Shown: positions 24,905 through 34,733 of the stretch, one piece after another
Layout of the letters: each line of letters begins with the position of its first letter
Position numbering within the stretch: the stretch's first letter is position 1
DNA from: Brevibacillus sp042683565
Lineage (GTDB): Bacteria > Bacillota > Bacilli > Brevibacillales > Brevibacillaceae
NCBI RefSeq assembly: GCF_042683565.1
Contig: NZ_JBHUJW010000043.1
Location: forward strand, 992,001-1,056,000
Length of the DNA: 64,000 nucleotides
Direction of reading: 5' to 3'
Made by a program: the position numbers and the translations under genes
The notes under the pieces: model-generated
The model's input: only the letters and a program-made list of their open reading frames with translations
Database searches by the model: none
Told to the model about the DNA's origin: nothing

Positions 24905-25186
24905 TTATCTCTTGTTATACATTTCGTGCAGAGTGGCCAGTTTGCGTTCCAGCGAACCCATAATCTCACGGCCGATCTCTTCTTCAATAAGTCCGAGGCG
25001 TACCGCGTACTCGACTTCGCGGGAGAGCCCGAACATTTGCGTATCCAAAACTTCTTCATACAGTGGGCACTGCGGCATGGTCAGGTTTTCCATCTGTACG
25101 TCGATCAGCTTGTAAATTTTGTCTGCGTCTGCCTGAAGCAACGCTAGCGCTTTTTGTTCCAGATCGGGAACCTTAATTTCTGTCAA
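24905..25186 (-). CDS. ylaN: YlaN family protein (UPF0358)
   Basis: Protein of 93 residues with ALALLQADADKIYKLIDVQM, PQCPLYEEVLDTQMFGLSRE and EIMGSLERKLATLHE. YlaN is a small helical protein of Firmicutes, reported to act with Fur in iron homeostasis. In Bacillus it lies beside ftsW; here the two are about 5 kb apart. Confidence 0.9.
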   Translation of the reverse strand: MTEIKVPDLEQKALALLQADADKIYKLIDVQMENLTMPQCPLYEEVLDTQMFGLSREVEYAVRLGLIEEEIGREIMGSLERKLATLHEMYNKR

Positions 25187-25280
25187 AACCTATCCCTCCG
25201 TTTGCCTCCATCCTTATCATACATAGTACGCGATTCTGGGCCATTTGAAAAGGGGAGAAGGGATATCAACTGCAAGTATG

Positions 25281-26219
25281 CTAAAAGATACCAAGTTCCC
25301 AATCCTTTGCGAGAAGCGCCAGCAGCTTCACTCCTGCCACCGAGTTCCCTTTTTCATCCAGCGCGGGACCGAAGACTCCGATCCCCATTCGCTGCGGAAC
25401 CGTCGCCATGATTCCTCCCGCTACGCCGCTTTTGGCCGGAATACCGACGTCGATGGCAAATTCCCCCGAGGCGTTGTACATGCCGCAAGTCACCATGAAA
25501 GTCTTGCAGATACGCGCCACCTCTGCCGGAAACACGCGGTCGCCCGTCCGCACATCCACGCCGTCCGCCGCGAGCGCCATGCCGAGCCTCGCCACCTCCT
25601 CAGCGGTCACTTCGATGGCACAGTGGCGGAAATAAAGGTCCAGTGTCTCTTCCACATCTCCTGCAAGCACGCCGCTGTCCTTCAGGAACCAGGCGAGCGC
25701 CCGATTGCGGGCCGCCGTTTTCTTTTCCGAACAGTAGACGGCTTCGTTCACGCCGATGTGCGGATTTCCCGTTATCCGTCGCAGCAGGTCCAGGATGCAA
25801 TCCAGCCGCTCCTGCACGCTCTTTCCCTGAATCATCCCGGCGACGGCGATGGCACCGGCGTTGATCATCGGATTGAGCGGCTTGTGCGGCTTGATCGTCT
25901 CCAGCTTGATAATGGAGTTGAACGGATCGCCGGTCGGTTCCTTGCCGACACGTTCAAACACATGTTGTTGACCATTCTGGCACAAGGCAACGATTAAAGA
26001 AAATATTTTCGAGATGCTTTGCAGGGTAAACGGCTTCTGCGCCTCTCCCGCCGACAGGATGGTACCGTCCGAGAGGCATACGCTGATCCCGAGTTGATGC
26101 GGATCTTCTTTCGCCAGCTCGGGAATATAAGAAGCCACTTTGCCTTTCCCTGCTTCCCCGCTTGCTTCCAGGCGCAGGCGTTCCAATTGTTCGTTCGCTT
26201 GCTCGATGTCCATCGCCAA
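25281..26219 (-). CDS. glsA: Glutaminase A
   Basis: Protein of 312 residues with the serine-dependent beta-lactamase-like glutaminase fold. Catalytic Ser and Lys are in FTLQSISKIFSL. Other family signatures are NPMINAGAIAV, MVTCGMYNASGEFA and VGIPAKSGVAGGIMATVP. It hydrolyses glutamine to glutamate and ammonia. It is 16 bp downstream of the C-S lyase gene, so the two probably share a transcript. Confidence 0.93.
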   Translation of the reverse strand: MAMDIEQANEQLERLRLEASGEAGKGKVASYIPELAKEDPHQLGISVCLSDGTILSAGEAQKPFTLQSISKIFSLIVALCQNGQQHVFERVGKEPTGDPFNSIIKLETIKPHKPLNPMINAGAIAVAGMIQGKSVQERLDCILDLLRRITGNPHIGVNEAVYCSEKKTAARNRALAWFLKDSGVLAGDVEETLDLYFRHCAIEVTAEEVARLGMALAADGVDVRTGDRVFPAEVARICKTFMVTCGMYNASGEFAIDVGIPAKSGVAGGIMATVPQRMGIGVFGPALDEKGNSVAGVKLLALLAKDWELGIF

Positions 26220-26235
26220 TCCCCTTTTTGTTCAT

Positions 26236-27414
26236 TTATGAGTGCAAAGCTCGCTCCAGCCGCTCCATGGCTTCTACCAGAAGCGCTCGCGGGCAGGCGA
26301 AATTGATTCGCTGAAAGCCGGTTCCTTCCTCGCCAAACAAGGCGCCGTCGTTCAAGCCCAGCTTGGCTTCCCGGCGAATCACCCGGTTCAGATCGGCCTG
26401 CTCCAGTCCGAGCCTGCGAAAATCCATCCAGCCGAGATACGTCGCTTGCGGCACGTTCATTGTAACTTCCGGGATGCGCTGCGCCAAAAATTCATGCAAA
26501 TAACGGGCATTTCCGTGCAAGTAGGCGAGCAACTCGTCCAGCCACTGTTCGCCGTGCCGGTAGGCTGCCACCGCTGCCTCCATCCCGAACAGGTTGATGT
26601 GCTCGTTCCCCAGCTTGGCTGCTGTCTGCTTGTACATGCGAAGCAGCCGTTCATTCGGCGTCAGCACATAAGAGGTAAACAGCCCCGCCAGATTGAACGT
26701 CTTGCTCGGTGCCACAAAGGTGACGCTCTGGCTGGCAAGCTCTGCAGGCAGTGCGAAAAACGGCGTATGGCTGCCTTTTTCGTAGACGAGATCCGCGTGA
26801 ATTTCGTCTGACAGCACGATGACGCCATGCTCGGCGCACAGGCTGCCCAGACGCTCCAGCTCCTGCTTCGTCCAGACGCGGCCTACAGGATTGTGCGGAC
26901 TGCAGAGCAGCATCAGCTTGACCTGTGGATCGGCCAGCTTTTGCGCCAGATCCTCCCAGTCCATGTCGTAGTGACCGTCGCGCTCCACAAGACTGCTGCG
27001 CACGACTTGGCGCCCCCGATTTTCAATCGCGATCGCGAATGGATGGTAGACCGGCGTCTGGATTACCACTTTCTCGCCCGGTGCGGAAAAGGCATCGATG
27101 GCGACGTAGATGCCCGGCACGACGCCCGCTACGCTGGTCATCCAGCTTACCTCCACACTTGCGCCGAACCGTTTGGCAATCCACTCCTGCAACGCCTGGT
27201 AAAACACCTTCTGCTTCATCGGATAGCCGTAAATCGGATGGCTCGCCCGTTTGATGAGCGCCTCTGTCACGGCAGGCGGACACGCGAAGTCCATGTCTGC
27301 CACCCACAGCGGCAGCATTCCTTCTGCGTTGTAATCCGGATGGGACGCTTCCCATTTCACGCTGTTCGTGCCAGTACGATCAATCCGCTGGTCAAAGTCA
27401 AACAATTGCTCCAC
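26236..27414 (-). CDS. patB: MalY/PatB-type PLP-dependent C-S lyase or aminotransferase
   Basis: Protein of 392 residues, fold type I. The PLP lysine is in FVAPSKTFNLAGL; the Asp that pairs with the pyridine N is in VLSDEIHADLVY; VWVADMDFACPP and PVGRVWTKQELERL are typical of the MalY/PatB subgroup. Such enzymes cleave cystathionine or cysteine to pyruvate, ammonia and thiol. First gene of a pair with glsA. Confidence 0.85.
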   Translation of the reverse strand: MEQLFDFDQRIDRTGTNSVKWEASHPDYNAEGMLPLWVADMDFACPPAVTEALIKRASHPIYGYPMKQKVFYQALQEWIAKRFGASVEVSWMTSVAGVVPGIYVAIDAFSAPGEKVVIQTPVYHPFAIAIENRGRQVVRSSLVERDGHYDMDWEDLAQKLADPQVKLMLLCSPHNPVGRVWTKQELERLGSLCAEHGVIVLSDEIHADLVYEKGSHTPFFALPAELASQSVTFVAPSKTFNLAGLFTSYVLTPNERLLRMYKQTAAKLGNEHINLFGMEAAVAAYRHGEQWLDELLAYLHGNARYLHEFLAQRIPEVTMNVPQATYLGWMDFRRLGLEQADLNRVIRREAKLGLNDGALFGEEGTGFQRINFACPRALLVEAMERLERALHS

Positions 27415-27559
27415 CCCCGCTTTGTTTTTTCTGTTTCTTTTTCAGAATATACGCTTTTTAGCCGATTGTCCAAGGATTGGCTGCACGTAAAAAGAGCCGC
27501 GCCAAGACGCAGCTTTCCTGCCGCATGTATTTCAGAAATTTTCGCGTTCGCGCATACAA

Positions 27560-27588
27560 TTGCCCCCACCTCCCGCTTGCAGTAGAAT
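27560..27588 (+). promoter_or_regulatory. Sigma-A-type promoter for the 169-residue unknown gene
   Basis: TTGCCC (27560-27565) and TAGAAT (27583-27588) are 17 bp apart, 37 bp before the start codon at 27625. Confidence 0.55.
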
Positions 27589-27624
27589 GAGAGTTGAGAT
27601 TGATCGACCACGGAGGAATGTTTC

Positions 27625-28134
27625 ATGGCAGATGTTATCGTGTTCAAGGGGGCGGTCTCCTTCCCCATCACATTAGATCCTACGGTCTGGGTGTTTGACG
27701 ATCGCAAATTCAACCTTTCCGAGTATCGCGGGGACGAAGATTCCGCGGAACAACGCGAAGTTCACTATTTGAAAGGAACCGGCTCCCAGTGGGACAAGGA
27801 ACTGCGTGAAGGCGCCGAGCCTCCGTCCGAGCGAAAAGCTACGCTTGCCCAAGAGCGCAAGGTACTCGAAGGCGATTACGGGATTCGCCTCGAGCCGTTC
27901 ATCAACAACGCAGAGCCGGCGCCTGACGTCACGCACGTCCTGCTGCACCGGGAAGACTTGGAGCCTGTCCAGTTGACCATTGCGGATGCGAGACGCGCCA
28001 TTCTGCAGTTTGCCAAGGACGGAAAACCGATCCGCGAACGCGGCCCCGTCTACTTTTACTTGCCGGAGATGCTGATCGCCAAAGAAGAGCCGATCGACCG
28101 GATCTGCGCCATCGAATTCATCCGCGCCAATTGA
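27625..28134 (+). CDS. Unknown 169-residue soluble protein
   Basis: No family recognised with confidence. It opens MADVIVFKGAVSFPITLDPT, then VWVFDDRKFNLSEY; the rest is charged and mixed alpha/beta. There is no signal peptide, membrane helix or cysteine. GGAGGA lies upstream of the ATG, with a good promoter before and a terminator after, so it is a normal expressed single gene. It may be conserved in Bacillales. Confidence 0.65.
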   Translation: MADVIVFKGAVSFPITLDPTVWVFDDRKFNLSEYRGDEDSAEQREVHYLKGTGSQWDKELREGAEPPSERKATLAQERKVLEGDYGIRLEPFINNAEPAPDVTHVLLHREDLEPVQLTIADARRAILQFAKDGKPIRERGPVYFYLPEMLIAKEEPIDRICAIEFIRAN

Positions 28135-28151
28135 GCCTTCCCGCAATCGAA

Positions 28152-28187
28152 AAAGCCATCCACCGCAGCTTGCCGGAGGATGGCTTT
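28152..28187. terminator. Bidirectional terminator between the unknown gene and sda
   Basis: AAAGCCATCC (28152-28161) pairs perfectly with GGATGGCTTT (28178-28187); T-runs occur on both strands. Confidence 0.8.
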
Positions 28188-28232
28188 ACTCTTTCTTATG
28201 TTCAAGCTCTGTACGAAGGCGATCCATTACAC

Positions 28233-28370
28233 TTACGCACTTGCCTGGGAAATACAGATCTGCCGTTGATCCAGCTCGTTCCGGAGCAATTCGATAAATG
28301 CGGCGTCAAGCTGAAGGTCAACAGCTCGATGATATACTTCTATTAACATTTGGTCACTCAAGTATTTCAC
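28233..28370 (-). CDS. sda: Sporulation histidine kinase inhibitor Sda
   Basis: Protein of 45 residues, start GTG at 28370, stop at 28233. It opens MKYLSDQMLIEVYHRAVDLQ and continues DAAFIELLRNELDQR, the two-helix hairpin of Sda (Bacillus subtilis MRKLSDELLIESYFKA...). Sda blocks autophosphorylation of the sporulation kinases KinA/KinB when replication is disturbed. AGGTGGAGGTG precedes the start. A promoter and DnaA boxes lie just upstream, as in Bacillus subtilis. Confidence 0.88.
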   Translation of the reverse strand: MKYLSDQMLIEVYHRAVDLQLDAAFIELLRNELDQRQICISQASA

Positions 28371-28401
28371 CTTTGCTCACCTCCACCTCGTTTATGTGCC
28401 C

Positions 28402-28430
28402 ATTTTATCAGAACGTTCCCTGACGAACAA
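28402..28430 (-). promoter_or_regulatory. sda promoter
   Basis: On the minus strand TTGTTC (28425-28430) and TAAAAT (28402-28407) are separated by 17 bp, ending 31 bp before the GTG start. Confidence 0.65.
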
Positions 28431-28438
28431 CCGTTCCG

Positions 28439-28548
28439 ATATCCACATCTGATGTGGAAAGGTTGTGGAAAAGATGTGAGCAAAGTGTGCGTAAGTAAAG
28501 AAAAGACGAGAGTTTGCAACGTGAATATCATTTCCAACTTTATCCACA
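28439..28548. promoter_or_regulatory. DnaA-box cluster upstream of sda
   Basis: A perfect DnaA box TTATCCACA is at 28540-28548. One-mismatch boxes are ATATCCACA (28439-28447) and, on the other strand, TGTGGAAAA (28464-28472). A two-mismatch copy is at 28453-28461. The first and last of these weaker copies form the perfect inverted repeat TCCACATC-T-GATGTGGA (28442-28458). The cluster starts nine bases upstream of the sda -35 box. In Bacillus subtilis DnaA bound at such sites controls sda. Confidence 0.7.
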
Positions 28549-28636
28549 ACTAGTCGGAAATTGTCGAAATGTTATTTCCTGATTCAAGACCAAACAAAAA
28601 AGCCATCCCCGAAAGCTTTTCGACACGTCTGTAAAA

Positions 28637-29848
28637 TTATGCGTTTGCCGTCTCGGCAACATGCAGCACTTGCTTGATTTTCGCAATCGCCCAATCCAGG
28701 TCTTCTTTTGTAATGACGAGCGGCGGTGCGAAGCGGATCGTTGTCTCGTGTGTTTCCTTGCACAGTAGCCCCAGTTCTTTCAGCTGTTCGCAATACGGAC
28801 GGGCAGCCGTCTTCAGCTCGAGGCCGATGAACAGGCCGCGGCCGCGAATTTCCTTGATGAGCGGGTTTTTGATCTCCTGCAGCTTTTCCATGAAGTACGC
28901 GCCCATCTCCAGAGAGCGCTGCACGAGCCCTTCGTCAGCCAGTACATCCATCGCTGCGATGGCTACTGCACAGCCGAGCGGGTTGCCGCCAAATGTGGAA
29001 CCGTGGGAGCCTGGCTCGAAAACACCCAGGATTTCCTTGTCTGCTGCGACAGCAGAGATCGGGAATACGCCGCCGCCAAGCGCTTTGCCCATGATGTACA
29101 TATCCGGTTTTACGCCGTCCCAGTCGCTCGCGAACAGTTTGCCTGTGCGTCCGAAGCCCGTCTGGATCTCGTCGCTCACCAGCAGCACGTTATTTGCTTT
29201 GCAGATGTCGTACGCCTGCTTCAGGAAGCCGGCCGGCGGGATGATGATGCCCGCTTCGCCCTGGATCGGCTCCAGCAAGAACGCCGCTGTATTCGGGGTA
29301 ATCGCCTGCTTCAGCGCCTCGATGTCGCCGTAAGGAATGATTTTGAAGCCTGGCGTGAACGGACCAAAGCCGCGTCTGTACTCCTCTGCCGAAGAGAAAG
29401 AAGTGACGGTCACGGTACGACCGTGGAAGTTGCCCTCGCAGACGATGATTTCTGCCTGGTTGTCCGGCACCTTCTTCACGTCGTACGCCCAGCGGCGAAC
29501 TGCCTTGAGCGCAGTCTCCACCGCTTCTGCGCCCGTGTTCATCGGCAAAATCATTTCCTTGCCGGTCAAGGCAGACAATTTTTCATAAAAGACGCCCAAC
29601 TGGTCATTGTAAAAAGCGCGGGAGGTCAAGGTGACTTTGTCGGCTTGATCCTTCAGTGCCTGAATGATGCGCGGGTGGCGATGCCCCTGATTCAGAGCGG
29701 AGTATGCACTCAGCATATCCATGTATTTGTTGCCTTCCGGATCTTCCACCCATACGCCCTCTGCTTTGGAGATGACGATCGGCAGCGGATGGTAGTTATG
29801 CGCACCGTATTTTTCTGTTTGGTCAATTACCTTTTTCGTTTTTTCCAT
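28637..29848 (-). CDS. rocD: Ornithine aminotransferase RocD
   Basis: Protein of 403 residues, class III aminotransferase. Typical ornithine aminotransferase signatures: MEKTKKVIDQTEKYGAHNYH start, TSRAFYNDQLG, NTGAEAVETALKAVRRWAY, GNFHGRT, SDEIQTGFGRTG and the PLP lysine in MGKALGGG. It converts ornithine and 2-oxoglutarate to glutamate semialdehyde and glutamate in arginine breakdown. AAGGAGG eight bases before the ATG at 29848 sets the start; the 100-codon upstream extension of the open frame is promoter DNA. Expressed from the -24/-12 promoter at 29895-29911. Confidence 0.93.
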   Translation of the reverse strand: MEKTKKVIDQTEKYGAHNYHPLPIVISKAEGVWVEDPEGNKYMDMLSAYSALNQGHRHPRIIQALKDQADKVTLTSRAFYNDQLGVFYEKLSALTGKEMILPMNTGAEAVETALKAVRRWAYDVKKVPDNQAEIIVCEGNFHGRTVTVTSFSSAEEYRRGFGPFTPGFKIIPYGDIEALKQAITPNTAAFLLEPIQGEAGIIIPPAGFLKQAYDICKANNVLLVSDEIQTGFGRTGKLFASDWDGVKPDMYIMGKALGGGVFPISAVAADKEILGVFEPGSHGSTFGGNPLGCAVAIAAMDVLADEGLVQRSLEMGAYFMEKLQEIKNPLIKEIRGRGLFIGLELKTAARPYCEQLKELGLLCKETHETTIRFAPPLVITKEDLDWAIAKIKQVLHVAETANA

Positions 29849-29894
29849 GTTGACGACCTCCTTCAATTTCGCATGCAGCTGCTCACTTGCAACT

Positions 29895-29911
29895 TGCAAT
29901 AATGATGCCAA
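29895..29911 (-). promoter_or_regulatory. Sigma-54 (-24/-12) promoter of rocD
   Basis: The minus strand reads TTGGCATCATTATTGCA, a near match to the sigma-54 consensus TTGGCAC-N5-TTGCA, 47 bases before the rocD start. Confidence 0.8.
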
Positions 29912-29950
29912 CGTTTTTTGGGGAAAATGTGCAAAAAAACACGGCTGATC

Positions 29951-30008
29951 TGCAAAATATTTTTGCATGTCGCATTCACATTTTCGGCACCTGCATAATG
30001 ATTTTGCA
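29951..30008. promoter_or_regulatory. Two 17-bp RocR-type operator palindromes
   Basis: TGCAAAATATTTTTGCA (29951-29967) and TGCATAATGATTTTGCA (29992-30008) are both 8-1-8 inverted repeats of the form TGCA...TGCA. Their starts are 41 bp apart, about four helical turns. They lie between rocD and the divergent activator gene. RocR sites in Bacillus subtilis also have 8-bp arms around one base. Confidence 0.75.
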
Positions 30009-30061
30009 CCTGCTACTTCCTGTGTTATGATACTTTCACGAGGAAAGGCTGGTGAATTATT

Positions 30062-31471
<1,410 letters not shown>

Positions 31472-31490
31472 GGCTGACACATTCTTTCAC

Positions 31491-31520
31491 GTACGCCAAT
31501 TTATTTGGCGTACTTTTTAA
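31491..31520 (+). terminator. Terminator of the rocR-type gene
   Basis: GTACGCCAA (31491-31499) pairs with TTGGCGTAC (31505-31513), followed by TTTTT. Confidence 0.8.
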
Positions 31521-31536
31521 TTTTTTTGCATTCCGT

Positions 31537-31553
31537 TGCCAAAAATCTTTGCA
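31537..31553. promoter_or_regulatory. RocR-type operator upstream of the permease
   Basis: TGCCAAAAATCTTTGCA is an imperfect version of the 8-1-8 palindrome found upstream of rocD, placed 50 bp upstream of the -24 element of the permease promoter. Confidence 0.5.
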
Positions 31554-31603
31554 TCCGATTCCTTCACTTCTTGCAATTTTCCCGTTTTTTCTCGCCGTTT
31601 ACT

Positions 31604-31620
31604 TTGGTATCATTCTTGCA
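31604..31620 (+). promoter_or_regulatory. Sigma-54 promoter of the amino acid permease
   Basis: TTGGTATCATTCTTGCA matches the -24/-12 consensus with GG and GC correctly spaced, 66 bp before the start codon. Confidence 0.72.
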
Positions 31621-31685
31621 AGGTGTAAAGTTTTTATGAAAACGCATTCATCACCACTATATTTTTTCATGAAGGAGTCGACTCG

Positions 31686-33089
31686 ATGAACACACACAAC
31701 GAACAGCAGCACAATCTCAAAAGAAGTATGACGAGCAGGCATTTGTTCATGATTTCGCTGGGAGGCGTGATCGGGACGGGCCTGTTCCTCGGATCGGGTT
31801 ATACCATCAGCCAGGCCGGTCCGATCGGTACGATCCTGTCGTTTTTGGTCGGCGGTTTCATCATGTACCTGACCATGCTCTGCCTGGGCGAGTTGACGGT
31901 AGCCATGCCGGTAGCCGGTTCCTTCCAGACGTACATGACGCGCTTCGTCAGTCCATCGCTCGGCTTCGGCGTCGGTTGGCTTTACTGGCTGGGCTGGGCG
32001 GTGACTGTCGCGCTGGAGCTGTTGTCTTCCGGTCTGCTCATGCAGCGCTGGTTCCCGGATTCGCCCGTATGGATGTGGTGCGCGATCTTCGGCAGCGTTC
32101 TGTTCCTGCTCAATGCCCTGTCTGCCCGCGCCTTTGGCGAGACTGAGTTCTGGTTTTCCAGTATCAAGGTAAGCGCTATCATCCTGTTCATTATCCTGGG
32201 TGGCGCCGCGATGTTCGGCCTGATCGGTTTGAAAAACGGTCAGCCTGCTCCGATGCTTTCCAACTTTTCCAGTGCCTCTTTGCTTCCGCACGGCATTACC
32301 GGTCTTTTGATGACCATGATTACCGTGAACTTTTCCTTCCAGGGAACGGAATTGATCGGGATTGCGGCCGGCGAGAGCAAGGAGCCGGAAAAAACGATTC
32401 CTAAGTCCATCCGCAACACCGTCTGGCGCACGCTCGTATTCTTCGTCCTGGCGATTTTCGTCCTCTCCGGCATGATTCCGTATGAGCAGGCCGGAGTCGT
32501 AGAAAGCCCTTTTGTCGTTGTATTTGACAGCATCGGTATCCCGTATGCCGCAGACATCATGAATTTCGTCGTGCTGACCGCTCTCCTGTCGGTAGCCAAC
32601 TCCGGCCTGTACGCCGCGACCCGGATGCTGTACGCGCTGTCCACAGAAGGTATGGCCTCCTTGAAGCTGCGTGCCGTCAACAAAAAAGGCATTCCGATGA
32701 ACGCCCTGCTGATTACCTTTGCCATTGCGCTGTTGTCTCTGTTGTCCGGCATTTTTGCAGAAGATACAGTGTTCATGGTCCTGCTGTCGGTCGCTGGTCT
32801 CGGCGCGCAAGTCGGCTGGATTTCCATCTCGGCTTCCCAGTTGGCCTTCCGCCGTCAATTCCTGAAAAACGGCGGAAAAGTGGAAGAACTCAAGTTCCGC
32901 ACGCCACTGTATCCGTTCGTACCGCTCCTTTCCCTGATCTTGAACCTGACTGTCCTCGCCAGTCTCGCCTTTGATCCGGAACAGCGTATCGCCCTCTACT
33001 GCGGCATTCCATTCATGCTTCTGGCGATCGTCATCTACCGACTCCGCTTCAAACAGAAGCTCGAAGGCAAACAACAAAACGCTGCGTAA
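31686..33089 (+). CDS. APC-superfamily amino acid permease, RocE/RocC type
   Basis: Protein of 467 residues with twelve predicted membrane helices. The first helix carries the substrate-backbone motif GGVIGTGLFLGSGYTISQAG; IGIAAGESKEPEKTIPKSI follows in the loop after helix 6. Linkage to rocD and the activator, and a -24/-12 promoter with an operator, argue for arginine or ornithine uptake. GAAGGAG lies upstream of the ATG. Confidence 0.85.
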   Translation: MNTHNEQQHNLKRSMTSRHLFMISLGGVIGTGLFLGSGYTISQAGPIGTILSFLVGGFIMYLTMLCLGELTVAMPVAGSFQTYMTRFVSPSLGFGVGWLYWLGWAVTVALELLSSGLLMQRWFPDSPVWMWCAIFGSVLFLLNALSARAFGETEFWFSSIKVSAIILFIILGGAAMFGLIGLKNGQPAPMLSNFSSASLLPHGITGLLMTMITVNFSFQGTELIGIAAGESKEPEKTIPKSIRNTVWRTLVFFVLAIFVLSGMIPYEQAGVVESPFVVVFDSIGIPYAADIMNFVVLTALLSVANSGLYAATRMLYALSTEGMASLKLRAVNKKGIPMNALLITFAIALLSLLSGIFAEDTVFMVLLSVAGLGAQVGWISISASQLAFRRQFLKNGGKVEELKFRTPLYPFVPLLSLILNLTVLASLAFDPEQRIALYCGIPFMLLAIVIYRLRFKQKLEGKQQNAA

Positions 33090-33115
33090 TCTGCCTCGCG
33101 CTTACGTCAGAAAAA

Positions 33116-33156
33116 GAAAAGCTTGCAGCCCCGAACGGATGGCTTGCAAGCTTTTC
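33116..33156. terminator. Bidirectional terminator after the permease
   Basis: AAAAGCTTGCA (33117-33127) pairs with TGCAAGCTTTT (33145-33155). It can serve both the permease and the small gene on the minus strand. Confidence 0.75.
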
Positions 33157-33183
33157 GCTTTTTCTGTTGCCAGTTTGTCTGCC

Positions 33184-33291
33184 CTACAAGGAGATACGCA
33201 CGATCTCCGTGATGACTACCATCGCAAAGACGGCAAATCCAAGGGAACTCGTTACCAAAAGCATCCGTTTCAATTTTTTCATGTCTTCCAT
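33184..33291 (-). CDS. 35-residue single-helix membrane peptide
   Basis: ATG at 33291 to TAG at 33184. It opens MEDMKKLKRMLLV, continues through a hydrophobic helix (SSLGFAVFAMVVITEI) and ends VRISL. GTGAGGA is about eight bases upstream and a terminator lies about 30 bp downstream. No family recognised. It could also start at the second Met (residue 4). Confidence 0.5.
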   Translation of the reverse strand: MEDMKKLKRMLLVTSSLGFAVFAMVVITEIVRISL

Positions 33292-33380
33292 CTAGCATTC
33301 CTCACTTTCCTAACACAAACCTCTCTATCGTTATATACGCACAACGACTGGAAAATGTTTCAAAACAAGCCCAAAAAAAT

Positions 33381-34598
33381 TCAGGAGCTCGCTATCTTCG
33401 GGTAATCTTTGCCGAATGTTCCCGTGCTGTGTTCCATTTGATACAGCATCCAGGCAACCAAAAGCCCCACCATCAGGCAAAGAGTCCAGGGCAGCCACGC
33501 TGCCTGATAGTGCAGCGACTGGTCGTATACCCAGCCCCCGGCGATCTGGCCGACCGACCCGCCGATGGCAATGGAGTAGCCGTTGAAGCCGTAATACGCG
33601 CCGACGAGCTCCTTGGGGGCGAACCGGGGCACCACGTCCACCAGATTCGGTACGGCAATCATCGTTCCCAGCGCGTACAGGAACACATCCAACAGCAGCA
33701 GCCAGAGCGAGCTGGCAAAAGCCAGCATAAACAGTCCCGTGCCCATAATCAGCGTCCCCATCCCGATCAGCGTCAGCCGCTGCGAGTAGCCCTCCATCCA
33801 TTGGCTGACTTTCATCTGCAGCAGGATGACGGAGACAGACACGGTGGAGAGCACGATCCCCACGTCCCCTTTGTTGTGGGTCACGTTTTCCACCAGCAGC
33901 GGGATGGTCAGGAAGATTTGATTGTTCAAGTAGTAATACCCCATCAAAATGACGGTGAACCGGACGAATTGCCGGTCCTTCAGCACGTGGGTCATGCTGT
34001 CCCAGATGCTTTGGCGCGTGCTCTTGGCTGCAATCGGCGGCAGCAAAAAGAAGGCGAGCAGCGCACACGCCCCGAAAACCGCCCCCGCAAACAGGGACAA
34101 GTACGTAAAGTCAACGGCAGACAGCGCGGTCCCGATGATCTGGGAACCGACGACGCCGATATTGGTCAGCACATTGCGAAACGCAAACACTTCTTTGCGG
34201 ATGGATTCCGGAGTCAGCACCGCAAAAGCTGCCGAACCGGCGGGATCGAACAGCGCGCCGCCCAATCCGGACAAGACGGCAGCCACGAAAAACTGCCACG
34301 TCTCCGTACAGAACGCAAACATCGCGAACCCGATGGCGCGCACGGTCATGCCGAGCACCATCGTGCCTTTGTACCCGAACGTATCAGCAGCCACTCCGCC
34401 GATAAAGGCAAAGCCTTGCTGGGAAAACTGCCGGACACTCAAGACGATGCCTGCCATCGCCAGCGCCCAGCCCATGCTTCCTGTCAAATACAGGGTAAGA
34501 TACGGGATCAGTGCGTAAAAGCCCAGGTTCATCATGAAAGAGGTCGCTAGCAACAGTTTGACCCCAAACGGTGTTTCCCTCCATATTTCCCGTTTCAT
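33381..34598 (-). CDS. MFS transporter, drug-export type
   Basis: Protein of 405 residues, twelve predicted membrane helices. The loop 2-3 motif reads IGGVAADTFGYKGTMVLG, an MFS motif A. It is divergent from a LysR regulator (start 34734), a layout typical of an exporter controlled by its neighbour. The substrate is unknown. RBS GAGGGG precedes the ATG. Confidence 0.82.
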   Translation of the reverse strand: MKREIWRETPFGVKLLLATSFMMNLGFYALIPYLTLYLTGSMGWALAMAGIVLSVRQFSQQGFAFIGGVAADTFGYKGTMVLGMTVRAIGFAMFAFCTETWQFFVAAVLSGLGGALFDPAGSAAFAVLTPESIRKEVFAFRNVLTNIGVVGSQIIGTALSAVDFTYLSLFAGAVFGACALLAFFLLPPIAAKSTRQSIWDSMTHVLKDRQFVRFTVILMGYYYLNNQIFLTIPLLVENVTHNKGDVGIVLSTVSVSVILLQMKVSQWMEGYSQRLTLIGMGTLIMGTGLFMLAFASSLWLLLLDVFLYALGTMIAVPNLVDVVPRFAPKELVGAYYGFNGYSIAIGGSVGQIAGGWVYDQSLHYQAAWLPWTLCLMVGLLVAWMLYQMEHSTGTFGKDYPKIASS

Positions 34599-34733
34599 CG
34601 AAATACCCCTCGCTCTCCCCGAATAGATGCGTGAAATAGGGATATTCCCATCGTAAAGAACCGGGTATAATTTTGGAAACGAACAATTTTGTATATGGTA
34701 ATCAAATATTTAGATAAGAGGGACATTCACGTT

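Noticed and set aside
28131..28346. 71-codon plus-strand frame after the 169-residue gene
   Set aside because: It reads through a terminator hairpin and lies antisense to sda, which has SD, promoter and homology.
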